Program-made: the position numbers and the translations under genes
Shown here: positions 1-7,073 of the stretch, piece after piece
Layout of the letters: the number at the start of each line of letters is the position of its first letter
Position numbering within the stretch: the stretch's first letter is position 1
The notes under the pieces: model-generated
Told to the model about the DNA's origin: nothing
The model's database searches: none
The model's input: the letters and a program-made list of their open reading frames with translations, nothing else
Assembly: GCA_902779875.1 (NCBI GenBank)
Contig: CACZCX010000011.1
Span: 1 to 64,000, forward strand
Reading direction: 5' to 3'
From: an uncultured Bacteroidales bacterium
GTDB taxonomy: Bacteria; Bacteroidota; Bacteroidia; Bacteroidales; Bacteroidaceae
DNA length: 64,000 bases

Positions 1-1
1 C

Positions 2-412
2 AAGGGTGAGGCCGATGCCATATTCGCCCGTATGGAGGCTGAGGCTAAGGGTTACTATGAGATCCTGACCAAGCAGGCTGCCGGTTATGACAAGATGGTA
101 CAGGCTGCAGGTGGTGATGCCGCCAAGGCATTCATGCTGCTCATGTCAGAGAAGATGCCGGAACTCGTCAAGACTCAGGTCGAGGCCATCAAGGGCATCA
201 AGTTCGACAACGTTACCGTTTGGGATACAGGCAACAGCGCCGACGGAAAGGGCTCTACCGCCAATTTCCTCAGCGGCCTGATGAAGTCCGTCCCTCCCAT
301 GTCAGACCTGTTCAACATGGCCGGCCTGAACCTGCCGGAGTACCTGGCCAAGAAGAAGGAGGCTGAGGCTGCCCAGGCTGAGGAAATCAAGGACGACAAA
401 AAGAAAAAGTAA
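2..412 (+). CDS. Flotillin-like (SPFH family) protein, C-terminal part
   Basis: The reading frame is open from the window edge, so the gene begins upstream and only about 136 C-terminal residues are visible. The visible part has the features of a flotillin tail: an Ala/Glu-rich stretch with EAEAKG, then a segment ending IKFDNVTVWDTG, a motif typical of the FloA/YqiK/YuaG group, and a Lys-rich end (KDDKKKK). Flotillins are membrane-anchored scaffold proteins of ordered membrane domains. The SPFH domain and membrane anchor lie outside the window, so the family call rests on the tail alone. A GAATTGA-type palindrome follows directly after the stop. Confidence 0.8.
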   Translation, partial: KGEADAIFARMEAEAKGYYEILTKQAAGYDKMVQAAGGDAAKAFMLLMSEKMPELVKTQVEAIKGIKFDNVTVWDTGNSADGKGSTANFLSGLMKSVPPMSDLFNMAGLNLPEYLAKKKEAEAAQAEEIKDDKKKK

Positions 413-417
413 CTATT

Positions 418-536
418 TGAATTGAGAATTGAGAATTGAGAATTGAGAATTGATACGCAGAACCTGCGTGGATTTTTACGCAGGTGCGTTTCATTTAATT
501 CTCAATTCTCAATTTTCAATTCTCAATTCTCAATTG
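418..536. repeat. GAATTGA heptad palindrome, copy 1
   Basis: About five direct copies of a 7-base unit (GAATTGA) run from 418 to about 453. Their reverse complement (TCAATTC) runs from about 498 to 536. The centre holds two short hairpins built on ACGCAG/CTGCGT. The whole can fold into a long cruciform. The same architecture and the same centre (ACGCAGAACCTGCGT) recur at 26475-26573, so this is a dispersed element rather than a one-off terminator. Confidence 0.85.
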
Positions 537-573
537 GAACAACATTCGCAAACCTTATCAAATATGTGTAAAT

Positions 574-1755
574 ATGGTAGATTTTAATTATTACGCACCG
601 ACTGAGGTGGTGTTCGGAAAGGACTCCGAGGAACAGGTTGCCGGTCTGGTCAAGAAGTACGGAGGAACCAAGGTGCTGATTCATTACGGTGGCAAGAGCG
701 CCATCAAGTCCGGATTGCTTGACAAGGTGGAGCGTCTGTTTAAGGAGGGCGGCGTTCAGTATGTGACACTGGGCGGCGTGGTTCCCAACCCCAGACTCTC
801 CAAGGTGCATGAGGGTATAGAGCTGTGCCGTAAGGAGAAGGTGGACTTTATCCTGGCTGTAGGCGGCGGCAGTGTGATTGACTCATCCAAGGCTATTGCA
901 TACGGCGTGCCTTATGACGGTGAGGTGTGGGACGTATATATGCGCATGTATACCCCCGAGACATGCCTGCCGGTTGCATCGGTCCTGACCATTCCCGCTG
1001 CGGGCAGTGAGATGAGTGAGTCAAGCGTCATAACCAATGAGGACGGTGACGTAAAGATTGGCTACTCAAACAACATAAGCCGTCCCAAGTTCGCCATCAT
1101 GAACCCGGAGCGCACCTATACGCTGCCCCCGTATCAGACGGCCGCCGGAATAACCGATATCATGATGCACACCATGGAGCGTTATTTCTCACATGATGAT
1201 GACATGAACCTGACCGATGCAGTAGCCGAGGCTTTGCTGCGTACCATGATCGAGTGTGCCCCTGAGGTACTCAAAGATCCTACCAACTACCGTTACCGCG
1301 CTCAGATAATGTGGGGCGGAAGCATTGCCCATAACGACCTGACCGGTTGCGGCCGTGTAGGTGACTGGGCTACACACCAGCTCGAGCATGAGCTGAGCGG
1401 TATGTTCGATGTGACACACGGCGCAGGTCTGGCTGCCGTATGGCCCAGCTGGGCACGTTACGTCTACAAGTGCAACGTGAGCCGTTTTGTACGCTTTGCG
1501 GTCAACGTGATGGGCGTGGAGAATGACTTTACCGATCCTGAGGGTACAGCCATACGCGGTATCGAGGCTATGGAGCGTTTCTACCACTCGATAGGAATGC
1601 CTATAAACATCCACGAGCTGATAGGACGTGAGGTGACCGACGCCGAGATCAAGGAGATGGTACGTAAGTGCAGCCATGACGGCAAGGATACGCAGGGGCA
1701 GTTCAAGGTCCTGGCGCCTGCCGACCAGGAGGCGATTTACAGACTGGCCAAGTAA
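574..1755 (+). CDS. Iron-containing alcohol dehydrogenase
   Basis: This 393-residue protein has the full length of NAD(P)H-dependent group III alcohol dehydrogenases of the BdhA/YqhD type. An N-terminal nucleotide-binding fold contains VGGGSVIDSSKAIAYG (about residues 99-114). The C-terminal helical domain carries likely metal ligands: Asp and His in TDIMMHTMERYF, and two His in HQLEHELSG and DVTHGAGLA. It probably reduces aldehydes in fermentation. The substrate cannot be told from sequence. The ATG at 574 is the first start ahead of the conserved DFNYYAPTEV N-terminus. A strong terminator follows at once, and the next gene is convergent, so it is probably monocistronic. Confidence 0.9.
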   Translation: MVDFNYYAPTEVVFGKDSEEQVAGLVKKYGGTKVLIHYGGKSAIKSGLLDKVERLFKEGGVQYVTLGGVVPNPRLSKVHEGIELCRKEKVDFILAVGGGSVIDSSKAIAYGVPYDGEVWDVYMRMYTPETCLPVASVLTIPAAGSEMSESSVITNEDGDVKIGYSNNISRPKFAIMNPERTYTLPPYQTAAGITDIMMHTMERYFSHDDDMNLTDAVAEALLRTMIECAPEVLKDPTNYRYRAQIMWGGSIAHNDLTGCGRVGDWATHQLEHELSGMFDVTHGAGLAAVWPSWARYVYKCNVSRFVRFAVNVMGVENDFTDPEGTAIRGIEAMERFYHSIGMPINIHELIGREVTDAEIKEMVRKCSHDGKDTQGQFKVLAPADQEAIYRLAK

Positions 1756-1761
1756 AAACAG

Positions 1762-1793
1762 AAATCCTCGCAGCCCGGCTGCGAGGATTTTTA
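1762..1793. terminator. Rho-independent terminator between convergent genes
   Basis: A perfect 12-bp stem (AAATCCTCGCAG with CTGCGAGGATTT, loop CCCGG) is followed by TTATTT. It lies between the stops of the alcohol dehydrogenase and the minus-strand regulator. The opposite strand has a weaker U tract, so it may serve both genes. Confidence 0.85.
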
Positions 1794-1794
1794 T

Positions 1795-2736
1795 TTACTG
1801 GAGGTTGATATCGGCTATATCGACCAGATTGTTCATGATGGCATAGATGGTCAGTCCGGCCGGAGAGTGAATCTGCAGTTTGGCCGTGATGTTGCGGCGG
1901 TGTGTGGTGACGGTGTGGATGGAGAGGAACAGCTTATCGGCTATCTCCTTGTTGGACATGCCGCGTGCCACACATTTTATTATGTCTTTCTCGCGGTCGC
2001 TGAGGATGGCCATGGTGCCGGCGGTGTACTCCGGGGTGTTGGTCTGTACTGTCTCTGTGCCCGATGCAACCGACTTTTCAAGTTTCATCACTGCGGGGAC
2101 AAATAGACGTTCCTCAATCTCGCTGTGTGATATGAGGTCATTCTCGCAGTTGATTATGTCATACAGTGCTGAGTTGAGTTGGTCGTTGTTGGGCTGACGG
2201 TAGTGACGTATCACAATGTCCTTGAGCTCCTTGAGTTTCTGTGAGCCGTTGTCGTGGGCTACTGAATACTTGGCTATGTTGAACCTTCCGGTGGCCTGGC
2301 CGTGCAGCAGTTTCTCCACGTAGGTGAATACCACATCGTTCTCATGTTTCATGTGGTTCTGTATCTCCACGGTATAGTCATCATAGAATTTGAGTATCAG
2401 GAAGGCCACGTCATTGACGTCATTGCAGTTGAGGGCCTCTATGAGCTTGCGGCGTATGCCCGGCAGTATGAATTCGCTGAAATAGGTGTGGGCACGCTTA
2501 AGGTAGTCAATCAGTGCGGGGAGTGAGACGCTGTAACCTGTATAGTTCTTACCGGCTATGAGATTGGCGACGGCAAGGAAAGTGGGGCAGTCTACATTGT
2601 TTTCGCGGCAAACCTCGCTTATGGTGCTGTCTCCGAATCCGAAATGTATTCCGAAACGGCTCAGGACCAGCAGAATCAGATTGTTGTCATCAATCAGATC
2701 CCTCATCTTGTCCTGAAGGATGTATTCATTTTTCAT
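1795..2736 (-). CDS. RIC/hemerythrin-like diiron domain fused to LuxR-type HTH
   Basis: This is a 313-residue two-domain regulator. Residues about 10-220 resemble RIC proteins (YtfE/ScdA, di-iron repair and nitric-oxide-linked proteins). There is an N-terminal helical segment like the ScdA_N region, but GIHFGFG replaces the usual GIDFCCGG, so the cysteines are missing. A four-helix HHE domain follows. His83, His128, Glu132, His161, His204 and Glu208 fall almost exactly where YtfE has its iron ligands. Residues about 244-308 form a LuxR/GerE helix-turn-helix (LSDREKDII, GMSNKEIADKLFLS, HTVTTHRRNI). The inference is a transcription factor that senses O2, NO or redox state through a diiron site. 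It lies just downstream of ccsBA on the same strand but has its own promoter. Confidence 0.8.
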   Translation of the reverse strand: MKNEYILQDKMRDLIDDNNLILLVLSRFGIHFGFGDSTISEVCRENNVDCPTFLAVANLIAGKNYTGYSVSLPALIDYLKRAHTYFSEFILPGIRRKLIEALNCNDVNDVAFLILKFYDDYTVEIQNHMKHENDVVFTYVEKLLHGQATGRFNIAKYSVAHDNGSQKLKELKDIVIRHYRQPNNDQLNSALYDIINCENDLISHSEIEERLFVPAVMKLEKSVASGTETVQTNTPEYTAGTMAILSDREKDIIKCVARGMSNKEIADKLFLSIHTVTTHRRNITAKLQIHSPAGLTIYAIMNNLVDIADINLQ

Positions 2737-2764
2737 CGGTCACCAACTTTAAGTATTCCGACTG

Positions 2765-2772
2765 CAAAGATA
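2765..2772 (-). promoter_or_regulatory. -7 box for the hemerythrin-LuxR gene
   Basis: On the minus strand this reads TATCTTTG, an exact match to the Bacteroidetes TAnnTTTG box, 28 bases before the ATG. No convincing TTG box stands at the usual distance, so strength is unknown. Confidence 0.6.
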
Positions 2773-2812
2773 CAGGTTTTTGGCATCGGTCTTGATACTT
2801 ACTTTTAGGTAT

Positions 2813-4930
2813 TCACGCGTAGGCGTGCATGCCTCCCAGGATGAGATTTACTCCAAAATAGGTAATGAGAACCGTAAGGAATGCCAGTACTGAGTAGAGA
2901 TGGAAGAATCTGGGGTTGTTGAACCTTGACACCACACTGCCGTGGAGCATGGCTGAATAGACCAGCATGGTTATGAGGGCCCAGGTCTCCTTGGGGTCCC
3001 ATGACCAGTAGCTGCCCCATGACACGTTTGCCCAGACGGCGCCCAGGAACGTTCCGGTTGTAAGGATAAATACTGCCGGATAGAGTATGGTCAGGTTCAC
3101 GTCGCGCAGCATGCGTGCCGTATCTTCATTTCTTTGTATGAGTCCCATGATTCCGGTCAGTGCCACAAGTCCGAACAGGGTGTACGATACCATCATGCAG
3201 AGCACATGGAGGCTCAGCAGCGGCGACTGCAGCACAGGCATGAGGTGGGTTATCTGCGGGTTGGAACTGGCCAGCGATGCCACCAGCATGGTGAATCCTG
3301 CCAGTATGAATCCCATGGGCTGTATTATGGGGAGGCTGCGGCGCAGTGCAGTCATGGCTATGCTCACGAGCCACGCCATAAGCATCATGACCGAGTAGCT
3401 GCCTGCCAGGGGCGCATGGCCCGATATGTACCAGCGCAGTCCCAGTACCAGGGTCAGGTAGAGGAACAGGGCGGTGGTGAGTATCTGCATCATGACCTTG
3501 ACGGCAACGGGGAAGTCACGGCGGCGTGCCATGAGCAGTCCGCCTATGACAAAGAGTACAATACCTATTGTCAGTGATGCCATGAAGGGTATCATAGGTC
3601 GTGCAATCCTGTTGTGGATCATCTCTGCACGGAAGCGGCGGTCTGTGGGCAGGACCTCGGCGGCTGTCTTGACCTGATAGCTGCGGATGGCTCTGACGGT
3701 GCGGGTTACATCGGCCCAGTTCCTGTCGCGGATCTCGTCATGGATGTAGTCAAGCGAGCGGCGGATAAAGACCCATGTGTCATATTCCAGGTTGTCGGGC
3801 AGGGGGTCATCGGGCCCGAACCATACTATCTGGCCGCCGGCCGGTACTGTCTGGCCGGTACGGGGGTCTATGCGTAGCGGGAATATCCTGAAGGCCTGTC
3901 CTGTAGCCACCTCCATGCGTACCGACTCCTTCTCGGCCTGGACCGATGTGCCCGTCTCCTTGGCCTTGAGCTTGAACGGTACCACATTCCACCAGTCATA
4001 GAAGAACAGCCATCCCGTTATGACCTGGGTGGCGGAGTAGCCCTCATAGCCGTTCTTGCCGTAGGCCTTGAGGCTGTAGTCGCGGGCCATGGTCTGGAGC
4101 GGCGCGATGCGGTCGTTGTAATAGATGTACAGTTGCTCAAACTGCTGTGCCACGCTGTCTGGAATGGCGGGAGGCAGGGTCTGGGCGGCTCTGGCCTGAG
4201 CTGATCCCAAGGCGGAGAGTGCCAGTATTATGATTACCTTATATCTCTGTCTTATATTGCTGAGCGCGCGGCGGAATCCGGATTCCTTCTGCACAAAGAA
4301 ACTGAGCATGGAGAGCAGCAGCATGGCATATCCTATATAGGTGATGGTCACGCCCCAGGGATCATGGCTTACCGACAGGAAACTGCCCTCATGGTCCTGG
4401 TCATAATCGGCCTGGTAGAACCGGTAACCTCTGTATCGGAGTATGTTGTTCATGGATATGACGTGGGTGCTTGAGGCTCCGTTGTCACTGAGCACGACGG
4501 TGCTGCTGTAATCGGACGGGGCCTTGGAGCCTGCGTAGTAATGGATGGTGAAATCGGTCAGGGAGAGCGTGAACGGCAGCTTTTGGCGGAATCCCTGGTC
4601 CGATGCCCATTCGTCGGTGGGCTGGTCCAGGCGTAGATGCATCATGCCCTGACGGCCTGTGAGCATGGTGGTGAGGGCTCCGGCCAGGATGAGCACCAGC
4701 GATATGTGCAGCATGAAGGTGGCAGCCTTGCGGATGGTGCGGCGCTGTATGAGCATGACCACTCCCGATATGGCGGCGACAGCCCAAAGTATTATGAACA
4801 GGGGGTTGTGGTAGACCCAATCAGTGGCATAGATTGTTCCGTACAGTTTCTCTATGACGGTGGCGGCTGCCATCATTATTATGACTGCAGCCAGCGACCA
4901 TATGCTTAAGTGCTTGAATATCTTTTTCAC
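2813..4930 (-). CDS. ccsBA: Fused cytochrome c synthetase CcsBA (ResB-ResC)
   Basis: This 705-residue membrane protein attaches heme to c-type cytochromes outside the inner membrane (system II). The N-terminal half is ResB/CcsB-like: membrane segments around residues 10-30, 45-60 and 70-90, a periplasmic stretch, and another segment near 195-215. The C-terminal third is CcsA, with several membrane segments and the heme-handling tryptophan motif WGSYWSWDPKE near residue 640. Single-chain fusions are normal in Bacteroidetes, where they mature NrfA/NrfH nitrite reductase. No nrf genes are in the window. The start is GTG: an in-frame TAA lies 12 bases upstream, so no earlier start is possible. 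A promoter ends only four bases before it. Confidence 0.9.
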   Translation of the reverse strand: MKKIFKHLSIWSLAAVIIMMAAATVIEKLYGTIYATDWVYHNPLFIILWAVAAISGVVMLIQRRTIRKAATFMLHISLVLILAGALTTMLTGRQGMMHLRLDQPTDEWASDQGFRQKLPFTLSLTDFTIHYYAGSKAPSDYSSTVVLSDNGASSTHVISMNNILRYRGYRFYQADYDQDHEGSFLSVSHDPWGVTITYIGYAMLLLSMLSFFVQKESGFRRALSNIRQRYKVIIILALSALGSAQARAAQTLPPAIPDSVAQQFEQLYIYYNDRIAPLQTMARDYSLKAYGKNGYEGYSATQVITGWLFFYDWWNVVPFKLKAKETGTSVQAEKESVRMEVATGQAFRIFPLRIDPRTGQTVPAGGQIVWFGPDDPLPDNLEYDTWVFIRRSLDYIHDEIRDRNWADVTRTVRAIRSYQVKTAAEVLPTDRRFRAEMIHNRIARPMIPFMASLTIGIVLFVIGGLLMARRRDFPVAVKVMMQILTTALFLYLTLVLGLRWYISGHAPLAGSYSVMMLMAWLVSIAMTALRRSLPIIQPMGFILAGFTMLVASLASSNPQITHLMPVLQSPLLSLHVLCMMVSYTLFGLVALTGIMGLIQRNEDTARMLRDVNLTILYPAVFILTTGTFLGAVWANVSWGSYWSWDPKETWALITMLVYSAMLHGSVVSRFNNPRFFHLYSVLAFLTVLITYFGVNLILGGMHAYA

Positions 4931-4934
4931 GGCG

Positions 4935-4965
4935 CGAAGTTATGGAGAATCCGTGAATTCCGCAA
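4935..4965 (-). promoter_or_regulatory. Promoter of ccsBA, probably leaderless
   Basis: On the minus strand TTG (4963-4965) is followed by 20 bases and TAACTTCG (4935-4942), one mismatch from TAnnTTTG. The box ends four bases before the GTG start, which would place the transcription start at or next to the start codon. Confidence 0.5.
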
Positions 4966-4997
4966 CCCGGGTACGTTCCGGCACGGATGGAAATTAG

Positions 4998-5005
4998 TAT
5001 CTTTG
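4998..5005 (+). promoter_or_regulatory. -7 box for the PARG-like gene
   Basis: TATCTTTG matches the Bacteroidetes -7 box and lies 23 bases before the ATG at 5029. The upstream TTG box is not clear. Confidence 0.55.
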
Positions 5006-5028
5006 GACACTTTTAATTAATTAATAAT

Positions 5029-5967
5029 ATGCTTAGAGCTCAGCAGTGGAATTCACAGATATGGCTTAACGGCTGGTATAGGGCATCGACATTGGGCGGT
5101 GCCGAACGCAGGAACATGCTCATCAAGGTGTTCAGCCACAATCTTGAGATATTCCGTGACGGGGCCTACCGTACGGAGACCGACCGGGTGGTCACGCTTC
5201 CGGCCAGGGAGGATTACGTGGAGGGGGCGCGCATGTTCTCGGCTCCGATTGAGATTGCATCGGACTATAAGCCGGTCAAGACCGCTGTGGAGGTGCAGAA
5301 CGTGGACTGCATACTGGCTCTCCGGGAGTTGGTGGGGCAGGGGCTCAACCCAGCTGTCCTGAATATGGCCAGCCTCTATCACCCGGGAGGCGGGGTGCTC
5401 ATGGGGTCATCGGCCCAGGAGGAGGAACTCTGCAGGCGCAGCACCCTGGCCGTGTCGCTCTATCAGTTCTCGCTGCCGGGTGGACGCTACGGCGACCTGG
5501 CCGATAAGGTGGGGGTGCGCCGCCGTGCCGAGCGTTACCCTATGGACAATACCTACGGCGGGATTTACAGCCCGGGCATAACGTTTTTCCGCGGTACTCA
5601 GGATGAGGGCTACCTGCTGCTTGACGAGCCGTTCCGTGCCGCGGTCATATCGGTCGCATCACTCAACTACAACCCCAAACACGGTCATAACTCGCTGGAG
5701 AACGGGCAGATTCCCGAGTCCGATAAGCCCGTGCTCAAGGAGAAGATCCGCATTATACTTAGAATAGGTGTGCTCGAGGGGCATGACAGCCTGGTGCTCG
5801 GCGCGCTGGGTTGCGGTGCGTTCTGCACTCCTCCGGCTCAGATGGCGCGCCTGTTCCACGAGGTCCTGGACGAGCGGGAGTTCTACGGCCGGTTCCTTAA
5901 GATCGTCTTTGCAATCATCGACTCACCCTCCAGCAACAACTTCCGCCCCTTTCAGAAGGAATTCTGA
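5029..5967 (+). CDS. PARG-like macrodomain protein (TIGR02452 family)
   Basis: This 312-residue protein has the signature of bacterial-type poly(ADP-ribose) glycohydrolases: three glycines at 120-122, seven residues, then QEE at 130-132. The last Glu is the expected catalytic acid. Related conserved pieces are NMASLYHPGGG, the C-terminal GALGCGAF (phosphate loop) and NFRPFQ. The family removes ADP-ribose chains or binds ADP-ribose, and some members act in stress or toxin-antitoxin settings. No ADP-ribosyltransferase is nearby, so its substrate here is unknown. No signal peptide is seen, so it should be cytosolic. The stop TGA is followed directly by a REP-like palindrome pair. Confidence 0.85.
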   Translation: MLRAQQWNSQIWLNGWYRASTLGGAERRNMLIKVFSHNLEIFRDGAYRTETDRVVTLPAREDYVEGARMFSAPIEIASDYKPVKTAVEVQNVDCILALRELVGQGLNPAVLNMASLYHPGGGVLMGSSAQEEELCRRSTLAVSLYQFSLPGGRYGDLADKVGVRRRAERYPMDNTYGGIYSPGITFFRGTQDEGYLLLDEPFRAAVISVASLNYNPKHGHNSLENGQIPESDKPVLKEKIRIILRIGVLEGHDSLVLGALGCGAFCTPPAQMARLFHEVLDEREFYGRFLKIVFAIIDSPSSNNFRPFQKEF

Positions 5968-5968
5968 T

Positions 5969-6051
5969 GGAGCCAAAGGAGCCAAAGGGGACGGTTCTAT
6001 TTGGCTCCTTTTTTGAAAAGGGGGCCAAATAGAACCGTCCCCTTTGGCTCC
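5969..6051. repeat. REP-like palindrome pair, family A (5978-6008 and 6020-6051)
   Basis: The first unit is 31 bases: arm GGAGCCAAA, core GGGGACGGTTCTA, arm TTTGGCTCC. An inverted copy follows after an 11-base spacer with T and A runs. A truncated arm (GGAGCCAAA, 5969-5977) precedes the pair. It begins two bases after the stop of the PARG-like gene. Head-to-head pairing is the layout of BIMEs, and the pair may also terminate transcription. Confidence 0.9.
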
Positions 6052-6058
6052 TTTTTCT

Positions 6059-6066
6059 TACCTTTG
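6059..6066 (+). promoter_or_regulatory. -7 box for ndk, leaderless spacing
   Basis: TACCTTTG matches TAnnTTTG exactly and ends four bases before the ATG of ndk. The upstream TTG box is absent at the usual distance because that position lies in the family A palindrome. Confidence 0.5.
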
Positions 6067-6070
6067 CGGT

Positions 6071-6532
6071 ATGGAAAGAACACTAGTTATACTCAAGCCC
6101 TGCACGATTCAGCGCGGGCTTATCGGTGAGGTGATATCACGGTTTGAAAAACGCGGACTCAAGTTGGTAGCCATGAAAATGCAGCAGCTTAATCCCGAGA
6201 TCCTGCGTCAGCACTATGCCCATCTGGCTGAGAAACCGTTTTATCCCATAATAGAAAAGTCGATGATGGCGGCCCCCGTAGTTCTCTGCTGCTGGGAGGG
6301 TATTGACGCCGTAAGTGTGGTGCGCGAGATGGCCGGTGCCACAAACGGCCGCAAGGCACTGCCCGGCACCGTACGCGGTGACCTTTGCGTGAGTCATCAG
6401 GAGAACATAATACATGCTTCGGATTCACTCGAGACCGCCAAGGCCGAGTTGGACCGATTCTTTACAGAGTCCGATTACTGCGAATACGCATCGCCTCTGT
6501 TTGATTATCTCTACGCTCAGGACGAGCTCTAA
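6071..6532 (+). CDS. ndk: Nucleoside diphosphate kinase
   Basis: This 153-residue protein has the usual length of the family. It transfers the gamma phosphate between nucleoside triphosphates and diphosphates through a phospho-histidine. The start MERTLVILKP, the substrate loop GATNGRKALPGTVRG and the active-site NIIHASDS with His115 are all present. An in-frame ATG at 6044 is rejected because it would read through the REP palindrome and add nine residues ahead of the conserved N-terminus. A -7 box ends four bases before the chosen ATG. The gene sits alone between two palindrome pairs. Confidence 0.95.
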   Translation: MERTLVILKPCTIQRGLIGEVISRFEKRGLKLVAMKMQQLNPEILRQHYAHLAEKPFYPIIEKSMMAAPVVLCCWEGIDAVSVVREMAGATNGRKALPGTVRGDLCVSHQENIIHASDSLETAKAELDRFFTESDYCEYASPLFDYLYAQDEL

Positions 6533-6541
6533 ACTCCAAAA

Positions 6542-6615
6542 GGAGCCAAAGGGGACGGTTCTGTTTGGCACCCATTCGAAAGAAGGGGCCAAACAGAACC
6601 GTCCCTTTTGGCTCC
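6542..6615. repeat. REP-like palindrome pair, family A (6542-6572 and 6585-6615)
   Basis: Two 31-base units face each other. The first has core GGGGACGGTTCTG; the second is its reverse complement. The arms differ by single bases (GGCACC in unit one, AAAAGGG instead of AAAGGGG in unit two). The pair starts ten bases after the ndk stop. Confidence 0.9.
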
Positions 6616-6629
6616 TTTTGAAAAAAAAC

Positions 6630-6661
6630 TGCAAAATGTTTGGAAGTAATTACAAAATGTA
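6630..6661. promoter_or_regulatory. Likely BlaI operator (autoregulation)
   Basis: TACAAAATGTA at 6651-6661 is a TACA-N3-TGTA dyad of the kind bound by BlaI/MecI repressors. A related sequence (TGCAAAATGTT) begins 21 bases upstream, two helical turns away. Both lie just ahead of the blaI-like gene. This is inferred from the motif only. Confidence 0.45.
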
Positions 6662-6708
6662 GTTTATTTGCATCGAAGATTAGTTTTAAACCACACAAAA
6701 CTATATAT

Positions 6709-7068
6709 ATGAAAAAGCTTACCGATAAGGAACTTGCAGTAATGAATGTGCTGTGGGACAACGGAGCCCTCTCCATGAGAGATATTCTGGAGCATCTGCC
6801 GGAGCCTCAGCCTCATTTCAATACGGTGGCCACTTTCGTACGCCGTCTGGAGCAGGTCGGTATGATCAAGCATCAGGAATTAGGTGCGCGTTTCTTCCTT
6901 TATGAAGCTGCAGTGTCGCGCGACAAGTATGCAGAGATGGTAAACAAGGAGAGCGTGAACCGTTTCTTCGGCGGATCGTACATGGAGTTCATCTCCTGCC
7001 TTGTAGACCAGCAGGAGATAAGCGTTGACGAACTAAAGGAGCTCATCCGTATGGTTGAAAAGAAGTAA
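6709..7068 (+). CDS. BlaI/MecI-family transcriptional repressor
   Basis: This 119-residue protein matches the family length and pattern: KKLTDKELAVMNVLWDNG, a winged helix with NTVATFVRRLEQVGMI, and a C-terminal dimerisation part with FFGGSYMEFISCLV. These repressors bind TACA/TGTA dyads and are released when cleaved after a signal from a BlaR1-type sensor. The next gene, five bases downstream, is an M56 peptidase of that type, so the two form a sensor-repressor operon. The ATG at 6709 is preferred over one at 6640, which would add a tail encoded by operator-like DNA. The regulated process is not stated by the sequence; no beta-lactamase is nearby. Confidence 0.9.
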   Translation: MKKLTDKELAVMNVLWDNGALSMRDILEHLPEPQPHFNTVATFVRRLEQVGMIKHQELGARFFLYEAAVSRDKYAEMVNKESVNRFFGGSYMEFISCLVDQQEISVDELKELIRMVEKK

Positions 7069-7073
7069 ACATT

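Noticed and set aside
1189..1677. Antisense reading frame inside the alcohol dehydrogenase.
   Set aside because: The dehydrogenase is clear and conserved; the antisense frame has no recognisable domain or promoter.
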